A stretch of 64,000 nt of DNA from Rs1 sp036960485 (GTDB taxonomy: Bacteria; Pseudomonadota; Gammaproteobacteria; Pseudomonadales; Balneatricaceae): contig JBALXS010000010.1 of NCBI GenBank assembly GCA_036960485.1, forward strand, positions 13,100 through 77,099, in the 5' to 3' direction. A program made the translations under genes and the position numbers. The stretch's first letter is position 1. Each line of letters opens with the position of its first letter. This document shows positions 1 through 7,935 of the stretch, one piece after another. The notes below the pieces were generated by a model. The model had not been told where the DNA came from and searched no databases. It saw only the letters and a program-made list of their open reading frames with translations.

Positions 1-2
1 AT

Positions 3-671
3 GATCAAGTGTTTACCGAGGTGCGGTTACTCGAAGTTTTTGCAGAGTTTTGTGATCAGGTCGGGATTCAACTACCTAATGACTCTATGGTGTTTCGAGA
101 AAAGACCCTGACTACTCAGAAGCAAGACAAGTATTATATCAAACCTGAAGAATGGCCTAATATAGATCTAATTGAAGTTATGGCTCTAGCTCAACATCAT
201 GGAGTACCAACTAGATTATTAGACTGGACTAAACAACCTTATGTAGCAGCATACTTTGCGGCCAGTAGTGCGCTTTCAAACTCACTAAGCTGGAGTGAAG
301 GTGAAAAACTGGGATTATGGGTGTTAAACACAGAGTTAATTGCTTTATATCCAAGAGTAAAAGTAATCAGAATTCCTGGTTCTGTCACTCCTCATCTTTC
401 TGCTCAGTCTGGATTATTTACAGTTCATCCACACAATGGAAACAGAGGGCAAAAATTCGATATTGTTGGCCTTGAACAGGAATTTTCAATTTTACCTAAT
501 ACTCCATTAATGAAGATTTCAATTCCTATTAAAGAAAGTATTAGGTTATATGAACTATGTGTGAAAGCTGGCTTTACTGGTGCGACTATTTACCCCAGTG
601 CAGATGGAGCAGGGAAAGCTGTTATGGATAGTATTAACTCATGGGCGGCGAAAAATCGCTATAACAAGTAG
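3..671 (+). CDS. FRG-domain protein, 5' end outside the window
   Basis: The frame is open from the first complete codon at base 3, so the gene probably begins upstream; the GTG at 9 is only the first start codon visible. The hallmark of the FRG domain, QHHGVPTRLLDWT followed by a small aromatic/alanine-rich stretch (PYVAAYFAAS), is clear near residue 65 of the visible part. The FRG-Q motif that names the domain normally lies 60-80 residues earlier and is missing because of the window edge. The biochemical role of FRG domains is unknown; they are common in mobile and phage-related contexts. The gene ends at a TAG about where an attC-like palindrome begins, as expected for an integron cassette. 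Domain identity is firm; function is not known. Confidence 0.8.
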   Translation, partial: DQVFTEVRLLEVFAEFCDQVGIQLPNDSMVFREKTLTTQKQDKYYIKPEEWPNIDLIEVMALAQHHGVPTRLLDWTKQPYVAAYFAASSALSNSLSWSEGEKLGLWVLNTELIALYPRVKVIRIPGSVTPHLSAQSGLFTVHPHNGNRGQKFDIVGLEQEFSILPNTPLMKISIPIKESIRLYELCVKAGFTGATIYPSADGAGKAVMDSINSWAAKNRYNK

Positions 672-728
672 CTGCACAGGAAAAATCACACGCTGCGCTC
701 GTATTTCTCTGTGAGCTAAGCGTTAGTT
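659..728 (+). repeat. attC-like site 1 (integron cassette recombination site)
   Basis: An imperfect palindrome begins at the end of the FRG gene. A left core-like CTATAAC (659-665) and a right core GCGTTAG (G of the crossover core at 722) bracket two inner arms. CACAG pairs with CTGTG, flanking AGCT pairs with AGCT, and AAAAAT pairs with ATTT, leaving an unpaired GC-rich centre. Length is about 70 bp. The layout (RYYYAAC ... GTTRRRY with bulged arms) is that of integron attC sites; the cores are not perfect matches. Confidence 0.72.
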
Positions 729-744
729 GCTTACAAGGAATCAA

Positions 745-1218
745 GTGAATCTCAATAATTTAGAAGTAAAAGAACTCTTGCAACTTCAGGGAAAGATCAC
801 GAATGAGCTGATCGAGCGTGGCATTGCAAGAACCCAGAATAATCCCCTTGGAGATTACACTGAATGGCTTGTCTCTCAGTCTCTTAACCTAGAGTTAGAG
901 GCAAACTCTAAAGCAGGCTATGACGCCTTGGATTTTGGAGGTACAAGGATACAAATTAAAGGGCGTCGCCTTACTTCAAAGAATGCTTCTCGGCAATTGA
1001 GTGCAATTAGAAACTATGAGGAGAAGGACTTTGATATACTTGTGGCCATATTTTTCAATGAGCAATTTGACGTCTCTGAGGCATATGAAGTACCTCATGA
1101 AGTCATCGGTGATTATGCTCGTTATGCATCCCATGCGAATTCACACACATTAATTATGGGCGGCTCAATTCTTGCTGACCCAAGAGTAAAGTGTATTAAA
1201 CATGCAATCTGCAACTAA
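745..1218 (+). CDS. Cassette-encoded PD-(D/E)XK-like protein (QxK variant)
   Basis: A 157-residue protein. The GTG start at 745 is preferred over an upstream in-frame TTG at 727 because AAGGA sits six bases before it and the TTG overlaps the attC core. Near the N-terminus GDYTEWLV supplies a helix glutamate; then GYDALDFGGTRIQIKGR gives Asp followed by Q-x-K, the arrangement of PD-(D/E)XK nucleases with Gln in place of the second acidic residue. The rest (FDILVAIFF, YEVPHEVI) fits the alternating strand-helix pattern of that fold. It resembles small restriction-like proteins often found in cassettes and islands. Catalytic activity is an inference. It lies between two attC-like sites and is co-directional with its neighbours. 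Confidence 0.75.
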   Translation: MNLNNLEVKELLQLQGKITNELIERGIARTQNNPLGDYTEWLVSQSLNLELEANSKAGYDALDFGGTRIQIKGRRLTSKNASRQLSAIRNYEEKDFDILVAIFFNEQFDVSEAYEVPHEVIGDYARYASHANSHTLIMGGSILADPRVKCIKHAICN

Positions 1219-1290
1219 CAAGGCCAGCCAGTGGGACCAAAAAACCGCCGCTTCGCTCTGGTTTTTCGATCTCTGTTGGCGGCGTTATAT
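1213..1290 (+). repeat. attC-like site 2
   Basis: This is the clearest of the three sites. AACTAACAA at the left overlaps the stop codon of the preceding gene, and GGCGGCGTTATAT closes the right side. The inner arms GCCAGCCAG and CTGTTGGC pair imperfectly, and ACCAAAAAACC pairs with GGTTTTT around a GCCGCTTCGC-type tip. Overall length is about 78 bp. The CCGCTTCGC tip and TAACAA ... GCGTTA ends are very typical of integron attC sites. Confidence 0.82.
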
Positions 1291-1293
1291 ACT

Positions 1294-2019
1294 TTGAGGA
1301 GTATCGCTATCCATACTGGAAATAAACATATTAAGCAGCTATTGTCTTTAGTTATGAAATCTCTTTTGGCTAGTCTTACTGCTTGTCAAAATGGTGAGAA
1401 TACTTATAAAGTTTCAGAAATCGAGCTGTATGCGCAAAATATTTTCTCAAGAGCGTCTGAGATAGACAATGTATTTAAAAACATGACAATCGCACTCGAA
1501 TATTTATATGAGAAAGGCTATAACGAGTCAAAGTATGATTTTTCAGAGCATCATGCTTTTCATGTCGAGAATTTTTTACTCCGCTTAACCAGCTTAGTTG
1601 ATCGTTGTTACTTGCTTGCAGGCACAACAATGTTAATGGAAAACCATAAGATAGAATGTTTAGGCGGAAACAAAAAAATCTATAAACAATTGGCGGAATT
1701 TTCACCGCCGTCGGCTAGTCTTTTAAAAGATATGGAAGGTACAATTGAAAATCTAAGAGAGACTAGAAATAAAGTCGCACACCAATCGGGTTTTTCTAGT
1801 AAGAATTTAGGTGTGCTGAGAGCAATAGAAAATGCAAACAAAGAGTCTGTATCTGTAAAGCACATCACTGATCTTTTATCGCATGAGGAAATTAAAGATA
1901 TTGTGATAGAAGATGCATTTGAACCATTTAATGAAGTCTTAACTAAAATGAACGAGTTAGTTGAACAGTTAATTGATAGTTTGTCATTTGTTTATACGGG
2001 CCTCCTTGAGCGCATATAG
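1294..2019 (+). CDS. Cassette-encoded HEPN-like protein
   Basis: An all-helical protein whose C-terminal half carries ETRNKVAHQ. This contains R-N-K-V-A-H, the R-x4-H signature of HEPN ribonucleases, and resembles the Cthe_2314-like HEPN group. HEPN proteins are RNases in many toxin-antitoxin and anti-phage systems, though non-catalytic ones also exist. The start is uncertain. A GTG at 1231 lies inside the attC site and can be dismissed. A TTG at 1294 is the first start codon after the presumed crossover point, and an ATG lies at 1354. A GAGGAG ribosome-binding-like motif (1295-1301) has no ATG, GTG or TTG at the right distance, so a rare start codon near 1303-1309 is possible. It is the last cassette before an older-looking attC site. 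Confidence 0.7.
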   Translation: MRSIAIHTGNKHIKQLLSLVMKSLLASLTACQNGENTYKVSEIELYAQNIFSRASEIDNVFKNMTIALEYLYEKGYNESKYDFSEHHAFHVENFLLRLTSLVDRCYLLAGTTMLMENHKIECLGGNKKIYKQLAEFSPPSASLLKDMEGTIENLRETRNKVAHQSGFSSKNLGVLRAIENANKESVSVKHITDLLSHEEIKDIVIEDAFEPFNEVLTKMNELVEQLIDSLSFVYTGLLERI

Positions 2020-2094
2020 CAAGATTGTGATGTTCGCAACCTGCGGTTGCTGGGACGGCTTACACGTCATAGGAGAGTTCGTTGCTAGTTAAAT
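2014..2094 (+). repeat. attC-like site 3 (degenerate)
   Basis: The segment begins at the stop codon of the HEPN gene (ATATAGCAA) and ends with GTTGCTAGTTAAAT, where GTTAAAT fits GTTRRRY exactly. TAGCAA pairs with TTGCTA. A separate perfect hairpin GCAACC-TGC-GGTTGC lies inside. The left core has AGC instead of AAC, so this is weaker than sites 1 and 2. Beyond it, 2095-2318 holds no gene I can support. Confidence 0.5.
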
Positions 2095-2318
2095 ATTATG
2101 GATTGATACCTGATCTGAATGGAAGCTCATCTTTAGCTGGTATGTGTAAATGTATTTAGGTGGATAAATAGCTCATTAAAGATCTTCAAATTATTGAAGC
2201 AGAAGTTTTTACATGCTTATCTGTAAGCTGTTTAAAAAAAGTAATATAAGATGGTTAGAATTAATAAGCTTAGAAAAACCAAGAAGCTAACCTGACCGCT
2301 ACTCTTTAATGCAATAAT

Positions 2319-2744
2319 TCATGATAAGGGTATTACTTTCGCAGGTATGGAAGAGCTTTCAGGAAGACATAGATAAAATTTCTTCTTAAGCTCTTCTACT
2401 AGCTCTGGCTGCATATACTGATAATTGTCATCAATTTCTAGATTACTAATTTTCGATAAAAACTGTTCACCAGTATGTTGAATTATTCTGTCAAGATGCT
2501 TTTGTTCAAACACAAATACCTGATCCGCCCAGTCAAGTAACTCTATAGTGCATAGTTGACTATTGTTACGCGCGCACTCACGGCGACTGACACCTGCCGA
2601 TTTGAATATGACATTGGAAAACAAAGATCTAAAAAGATGCTCTGCGGTTAAAGAACGTTGAATGTTAGCTGTGCAAACAAACAATACTTTCGCTGGTGTA
2701 GCTTCTTGTCTCGGTTTCTCAAGCAACTGAATTTCTCCGTTCAT
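2319..2744 (-). CDS. Low-molecular-weight protein tyrosine phosphatase homologue
   Basis: A 141-residue protein. VLFVCTANIQRSLTAEHLF carries the C-x5-R phosphate-binding loop (CTANIQR) of low-molecular-weight phosphatases near residue 24. The later WADQVFVFEQKHLDRI and a DDNYQYMQPEL segment match the branch of short, LMW-PTP-like proteins found singly in many bacteria rather than the Wzb/Etp polysaccharide type. The canonical C-terminal DP motif of classical LMW-PTPs is replaced by this DDNYQYMQP segment. It reads against the cassettes and is probably where the array ends. Its substrate is unknown. Confidence 0.75.
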   Translation of the reverse strand: MNGEIQLLEKPRQEATPAKVLFVCTANIQRSLTAEHLFRSLFSNVIFKSAGVSRRECARNNSQLCTIELLDWADQVFVFEQKHLDRIIQHTGEQFLSKISNLEIDDNYQYMQPELVEELKKKFYLCLPESSSIPAKVIPLS

Positions 2745-2841
2745 CTACAGCAGCTGTCTATAGCAAAGCGCTTATCCATTTTACTAGGAAAAGAAGCTCA
2801 CTTTTTTCTATTTTACGCTGTGATCTCACAGCGAATCTCGT

Positions 2842-3261
2842 TTGTGTAACAAAATCGTTCTAAGTCAACTGGGTACACTCCTTGATTATCTAACTTGGCT
2901 ATATCAATATTATCATCATAACTTATTATATAACTTTTTCGGCTATGGAGATGTCACACCAATAGGAAAGATATTTGGTGGACTGATCACAATCATCGGC
3001 ATGGGAATGGTGGCGCTGCCCGCAGGTATTTTAGCCTCTGGTTTCTCGGCGCAACTTAAACGCAATAGATCTTTATACATATTAAAAATTGCCAGTGCTT
3101 ATGATGATGGGATTCTTACAAACGAAGAAAAACTTGAACTTAAAGAGAAGCAATTAGCGCTGGGAATCAGCGACCATGAAGCTGAAATGCTGTTTAAAAG
3201 CTATCATAGCAAGTTAGTGAAACATTATAAGCGCTGTCCACATTGTGATCATTTACTTTGA
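2842..3261 (+). pseudogene. Truncated potassium-channel gene fragment
   Basis: From about 2935 the frame reads FGYGDVTPIGKIFGGLITI then GMGMVALPAGILASGF. This is the selectivity filter (GYGD) and inner pore helix of a six-TM voltage-gated-type K+ channel, followed by a soluble tail ending in a CPHCDHLL motif. The voltage sensor, outer pore helix and the residues that should precede GYGD (typically TTVGYGD) are absent. The preceding 25 or so codons (LDYLTWLYQYYHHNLLYN) do not look like channel sequence. The gene is therefore 5'-truncated exactly at the filter and cannot make a channel. It probably marks the right edge of the rearranged accessory block. Confidence 0.75.
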
Positions 3262-3469
3262 GTTTTGTTTGGTGAGAGAAAATTAGAAAGCTAGAAGCTA
3301 AACTGATCGCATGGTGAATATGTTTTTGGTCTGTGAATAATTCTGAACTGGATCATAAATTTAGTTACTTTATCAATTATAATATAAGGTCTTAGTAGTG
3401 TGTTTGTGTAACATGCCTACAATTAATAATGACAAGAATAGGTTTTAACCGGCCAGCAGCGAGGTTTTA

Positions 3470-3913
3470 ATGCAGTATCAATCAACAGGTAATACCTTAA
3501 AAAGCTATCTTTTTAAGCATTTTGAAATGGCCTTTAGCTTTGCAATCATATTATGGGTAGCAGTGGCTGAACAATGGCTTGAATGGCCATTAGCAGTAGC
3601 TGTATTTTCCATTGTATTAATTTATCGTGGTAGAAGCGTGTTTAAAGATGCTGCTGAGATTAACAGCCGAAAGCTGACCATCGATGGCGAAAAAGTCACG
3701 CTCACTTCCGCCACTTCAGAGCAAGTGTATGCAATGCAAGATTTTAAAATATTACTGTTCAAGCGCCGTGCAAAAAAAGTCGCCGTATTCGTTATTATGA
3801 GTGAAGATAAAGGCTTTAAAATTGAGCACTATAAAGATATGGAACGCTTATTTGAAATATTTAGCCAAAAAGTGCCAATGTGTAAAAAAATTCCATGGTG
3901 GCAGCGGTTATAA
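3470..3913 (+). CDS. Small membrane protein of unknown function
   Basis: A 147-residue protein with a GAGG ribosome-binding site about seven bases before the ATG. Two hydrophobic segments (about residues 18-32 and 37-50) form a hairpin, followed by a soluble region of alternating strands (KLTIDGEKVTLTS, DFKILLFKRRAKKVAVFVI) and a WWQRL end. The layout resembles small proteins with a membrane hairpin and a PH-like or YcxB-like cytoplasmic domain, but I do not recognise a specific family. Confidence 0.6.
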   Translation: MQYQSTGNTLKSYLFKHFEMAFSFAIILWVAVAEQWLEWPLAVAVFSIVLIYRGRSVFKDAAEINSRKLTIDGEKVTLTSATSEQVYAMQDFKILLFKRRAKKVAVFVIMSEDKGFKIEHYKDMERLFEIFSQKVPMCKKIPWWQRL

Positions 3914-4059
3914 CACAAGTAAGTACAGTACACTTTTATAATAAATTGTAGAGTGTTGTTACGTATTCGCTCAGCTAGGTTGTTTTGCAATATCTGTTCT
4001 GCCATGCAATTGATTTGATTCTGCTAGTAGTAGCCAATAATAGAGCTTGGGAGGATTAA

Positions 4060-4470
4060 ATGCCAAGCATTACAATAGAAGTAAAAAATTATTCCACTGA
4101 AGCAGCAGCGGTAATGCGCGCTGTTTACGAATCACTAGTTACAGCTTTCGATATTGCTCCTAATGAATGAACCATTTGGCTAATTGTGCATAAGCCCCAA
4201 AGATATATGCCGGATCTTAATATAGAGTATCCAGAATTACACACCCTTGAATCCATCGGTATTTTTACTGGGAGATCTGTCTAGTTCAAGCGGCCCCTCT
4301 ACCAAGCAGTTGTATTCAATCTTGAAAAGCTTGGAATACCGCGCAATCATGTGGAGGTACTAATCAGAGAAATACTACGTGAGAATAGGGGCATAAGGGG
4401 CAAAAAAGCTGAGCGCACTCCAATGCTAGAGACACAAAGCGGAGTGAAACAGTATTCCAGTGTTGCTTAG
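4060..4470 (+). pseudogene. Tautomerase-family gene with two in-frame stops
   Basis: A strong GGAGG site (4049-4053) precedes ATG at 4060, and the frame begins MPSITIEV with the proline after the initiator Met that serves as catalytic base in 4-oxalocrotonate tautomerase-like enzymes. The same frame continues as TIWLIVHKPQRYMP, IGIFTGRSV and LYQAVVFNLEKLGIP, all recognisable parts of a ~135-residue tautomerase. It is broken by TGA at 4168 and TAG at 4282 and ends at TAG 4468-4470. No frameshift is needed, so decay is by point mutation. The retained ribosome-binding site suggests recent loss. Confidence 0.8.
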
Positions 4471-4483
4471 GAAATGTGGCTAA

Positions 4484-7453
4484 TCAGATAGATTTTTGAG
4501 TTTGCATCGATTCAGGTGTTAGCCATTGGCTCGCAAACTCGCCAGCAGGTAATGGTTGATCGTAAAAGTAACCTTCTGCAAAATCGCAACCAATAGCTTT
4601 TAATAACTCGTGCTGGAGCTTAGTTTCTACCCCTTTCGCAATGACTTTGATGCCCAGCGTATGTGCCATAACAATTATCGCTTCACATATCATTTTTTCC
4701 TGATTACTTGGGCCCAAATTGCTGACAAAGCTTTTATTAATCTTCAAATAATCAATATCAAACTTATTTAAGTATGTAAGTGATGAATTACCAGTCCCGA
4801 AATCATCTAGTGATATTTCAATTCCTTTATCTCTGAGTGTTATTATCTTTTCAAATACTTCTTGTTTCGGCTTTACCAATAAATCTTTGGTTATTTCAAT
4901 GCAAACCCTAGGTAATTCAAGTTCAGTGTCAGATATAGAATTAAAGAGCTCGTGGTTACAAAAGTTATCATCATGAAATTGTAAAGAGCTAGCCTTCACA
5001 CAAACCTGTAACTTCCATTGAGCAGATTGGCGGGTAACTTCGGAAAAGAGCCAGTTCCCTATATCAATTATCTGGCCACTTTCTTCAGCCAATGGAATGA
5101 AGTCTAGCGGTGATATTTGTCCATCAGGGTGATTCCAGCGCAACAATGCTTCTGCTTTTATAACGTCACCGTTATTAAGGTCAACAATAGGTTGGTAATA
5201 AACCTCTAGTTGATTTAACTCGATTGAATCACGTAATTCATTTAGCATAGCGCGGCGATTTTTGGCAAATTGTTCCATTTGCGCAGTGAAGTAATAAAAA
5301 CAATTACGTCCTTCTTTTTTAGCAACGTACATTGCGTGATCAGCATTTTTTAGCAGCTGGCTTTCGCAAGATGCATCGCTAGGATAGAGGGCAATACCTA
5401 TACTGGCAGATATATGTGAGCGATTATCGTTAAAAATAAATGGTTCGCTCAATTGCTTTAAAATATTTTCTGCGACACGTTCTGTAATCAATATATCCAG
5501 TGCATTTTCGATAATAACTAAAAACTCATCGCCGCCAAGTCGAGCTACCGTATCTGTTTCTCGAACACAAGAGAGTAAACGTTGTGCTGTTTCTTGAAGT
5601 AACAAATCGCCATAAGCATGGCCTAGTGTGTCATTAACCTCTTTGAAATAATCAAGATCGATCATCATCACAGCTAACTTACCACCATTTCGATCTACCT
5701 TTTTCATTACCTGGCTAAGCCGATCACTAAACGTACGCCGATTAGGCAGTAATGTTAGCGGGTCAATGTGCGCTATATAGTTTAGTTCAGCATGCGCTTT
5801 TTTTTGTTCTACTAAGCTAATATCTATACAAAACAGTTCCTTATTGTTAGTGCCTGAACTGAGCATCACATGACTTGAATAAACGGGCACTATGCTACCG
5901 TCCTTGTGCTGCAGTTCAAGTTCTGAAGAAGCTATGTCGATACCATTGAGAAACCAATCTTGAAGTTTACGTATTGACTCTTCTCGTATGTGCGCTGGTA
6001 TAATTAGGTCATGTAGGCGCTTCCCTTGTGCTTCCTCAGGGGTATAACCATATAAAACAGTACTAGCATCATTCCAGTATATTATGCGCAACTGCTCGTC
6101 ATATCCTTGCACAGCAATGGCAGGTAAACTTTCAATAAGTTCTCTGAAACGGTACTCGCTCTGCTTGATAAGTAGCTCGCTTTTTTTCTGATCTGTAATA
6201 TCCAACATCAATCCGCGGTGTAGTGAAGATAGTTTATTCTCAGCGACAGAGCTGACCATATCTCTGATCCACACTACTTCATTCTTCTCTGTAATAAAGC
6301 GGTATTCAAATTCATGAGTGCTTAAAATTTCTGATCTACCTTGGCGAAAGGCTATTGCTGCTTGGCGATCTTGTGGATGGATATGCGAAATCCAAAAACC
6401 AGTGCTCATCCAGTCTTTAAGTGAATAGCCAAAAATGCGCACTGAGTTATCACTAATATAAGTAAACGTTCCCGAAGCAATATCTGCTTCCCAGACAACG
6501 CCATCAGTAGCGGCTACCAAGTTTTTAAATCGACGCTCACTCAATTTATGTGCTTCCTTTGACTGCCGTAACTGATAGTTCCAGTAGGTAAAACAAATCA
6601 GCAGTACTATAAAGAAAGCTAAACCAACCAGAATTTTTTCAAGGGCAATACCTTGCGGCATTTTTAGCCCGCGCCAATGGTCAAAAATCGCATCACGCTC
6701 GGTTTTGGTAATACTAGCTAAGGCTTTATTGACGATACCTAATAGGATTGGATTGTTACGAGGTATAGCAAAGCTAAACTTGCTTTGATAGTCGGTATGC
6801 CCAGAGAAGTTCAGATTGAGAATACCTTCCTGCTTCATTACAAAGCCGGCTGCAGTAGCATCCCCTACAAAAGCATCAACTTTACCTTCGGCAACCAGAT
6901 TTAGTGCTTTTTGTATGCTGGGTGTATTTACAATATTTATTTGCGGGTAATCACGGCGTAATAAATCATTGGTGAAATGCCCTTCGTGGATGGCTACTAC
7001 TTTTCCTTGAAGTTTATCTAGGGTTCCTATGTAGCCACTGGCTTGTTCGCTTATTATGACTGCAGTGCTTGAAACGTAGGAAGGGCTAAAGTTCAGATAC
7101 TCTTCTCGCTCTTTTGTTCGAACGAGGCAAGACATGAGATCAAACTCACCTTTTTTTGCTATTTGTAAAACCTCTGACCAGGAGTTTATATCTGTCACAG
7201 GGACGATTGGTATACCTAAACGCCTTTCCAGTATTTGAATGTAATCAGCACAGATTCCAGTATACTTTGCGTCATCATCAATCCACTCATAAGGGCTAAA
7301 ACTACGGTCAATACCCAGCTTTAACTGTGATTTTTTCTCTAACCAAACGAGTTCACTCGCGGTTAAGTTAAGTGCTCTCCACGAAACGATTTCAGGTTTT
7401 ATCTCACCTGTTTGAGCGCTGTAGGCGACATGTGTTAGAAACAATAGAGACAA
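4484..7453 (-). CDS. Periplasmic-binding/PAS/PAS/GGDEF/EAL signalling protein
   Basis: A large cyclic-di-GMP protein: signal peptide, extracytoplasmic SBP_bac_3 domain (about 45-265, like amino-acid-binding proteins), one TM (about 272-290), two PAS domains (about 305-555), GGDEF (about 560-725) and EAL (about 740-980). The cyclase half looks active: ARLGGDEF is intact and RETD five residues before it is a classic RxxD inhibitory site. The EAL half keeps EALLRW and DDFGTG. It has Lys where the metal-binding Asn of SVNxS is expected (VCVKAS) and AKGVET in place of AEGVET, so it is probably not a phosphodiesterase. The TTG start at 7453 leaves a short signal peptide; the frame extends upstream as IKRINRTLCLL without a standard start codon, so the true start is unsettled. 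Confidence 0.88.
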   Translation of the reverse strand: MSLLFLTHVAYSAQTGEIKPEIVSWRALNLTASELVWLEKKSQLKLGIDRSFSPYEWIDDDAKYTGICADYIQILERRLGIPIVPVTDINSWSEVLQIAKKGEFDLMSCLVRTKEREEYLNFSPSYVSSTAVIISEQASGYIGTLDKLQGKVVAIHEGHFTNDLLRRDYPQINIVNTPSIQKALNLVAEGKVDAFVGDATAAGFVMKQEGILNLNFSGHTDYQSKFSFAIPRNNPILLGIVNKALASITKTERDAIFDHWRGLKMPQGIALEKILVGLAFFIVLLICFTYWNYQLRQSKEAHKLSERRFKNLVAATDGVVWEADIASGTFTYISDNSVRIFGYSLKDWMSTGFWISHIHPQDRQAAIAFRQGRSEILSTHEFEYRFITEKNEVVWIRDMVSSVAENKLSSLHRGLMLDITDQKKSELLIKQSEYRFRELIESLPAIAVQGYDEQLRIIYWNDASTVLYGYTPEEAQGKRLHDLIIPAHIREESIRKLQDWFLNGIDIASSELELQHKDGSIVPVYSSHVMLSSGTNNKELFCIDISLVEQKKAHAELNYIAHIDPLTLLPNRRTFSDRLSQVMKKVDRNGGKLAVMMIDLDYFKEVNDTLGHAYGDLLLQETAQRLLSCVRETDTVARLGGDEFLVIIENALDILITERVAENILKQLSEPFIFNDNRSHISASIGIALYPSDASCESQLLKNADHAMYVAKKEGRNCFYYFTAQMEQFAKNRRAMLNELRDSIELNQLEVYYQPIVDLNNGDVIKAEALLRWNHPDGQISPLDFIPLAEESGQIIDIGNWLFSEVTRQSAQWKLQVCVKASSLQFHDDNFCNHELFNSISDTELELPRVCIEITKDLLVKPKQEVFEKIITLRDKGIEISLDDFGTGNSSLTYLNKFDIDYLKINKSFVSNLGPSNQEKMICEAIIVMAHTLGIKVIAKGVETKLQHELLKAIGCDFAEGYFYDQPLPAGEFASQWLTPESMQTQKSI

Positions 7454-7935
7454 AAGACAAAGAGTTCGATTAATTCGTTTGATAACGTATACCTCTATGT
7501 ACTTACAACTGGCTGGAAAAAATACCCATATAACCTTAACATCGTAAAAATAATAGTATTTATAGAATATGTAGCAGTTTTTCTGCTTAAACTAATGTAT
7601 TACACAAGGCCTAAAATGTCATCTTAGTATCGATAGTATCATCACATTATTTTCGTGAGTATGTTCATAACTTGGTAGGAGTTGTAAAAATCAGGTTATT
7701 TCTTGCCTCGAAGATTCAAATTTGCTTGTGTCGTCTTTGATAAACGCAATAGAAATTAACTGAGCTAAGTTGTAAAATTGAAGCGCATTAAAGCGCATGA
7801 TCATCAGCACGCAACGGTGTGCTTTGAATTAATCATATCCAAAGGTTAATATTGAATTTAGCGGAGGAGTGTCGGTAGTGAATAAAAGTATTTTATCTAT
7901 ACACATAAACTATATTGTAACAATTGGAGTAAACA
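7454..7935. other. Intergenic region between divergent genes
   Basis: 482 bases separating the divergent GGDEF/EAL gene and fieF. It should hold both promoters. It is AT-rich and contains a near-repeat of AAAGCGCAT (around 7780-7800). I see no gene, RNA or clear operator here. Confidence 0.5.

Noticed and set aside
1231..1293. GTG at 1231 as the start of the HEPN gene
   Set aside because: It lies inside the attC-like palindrome, before the crossover core at 1284, so it would not be part of the cassette's own reading frame.
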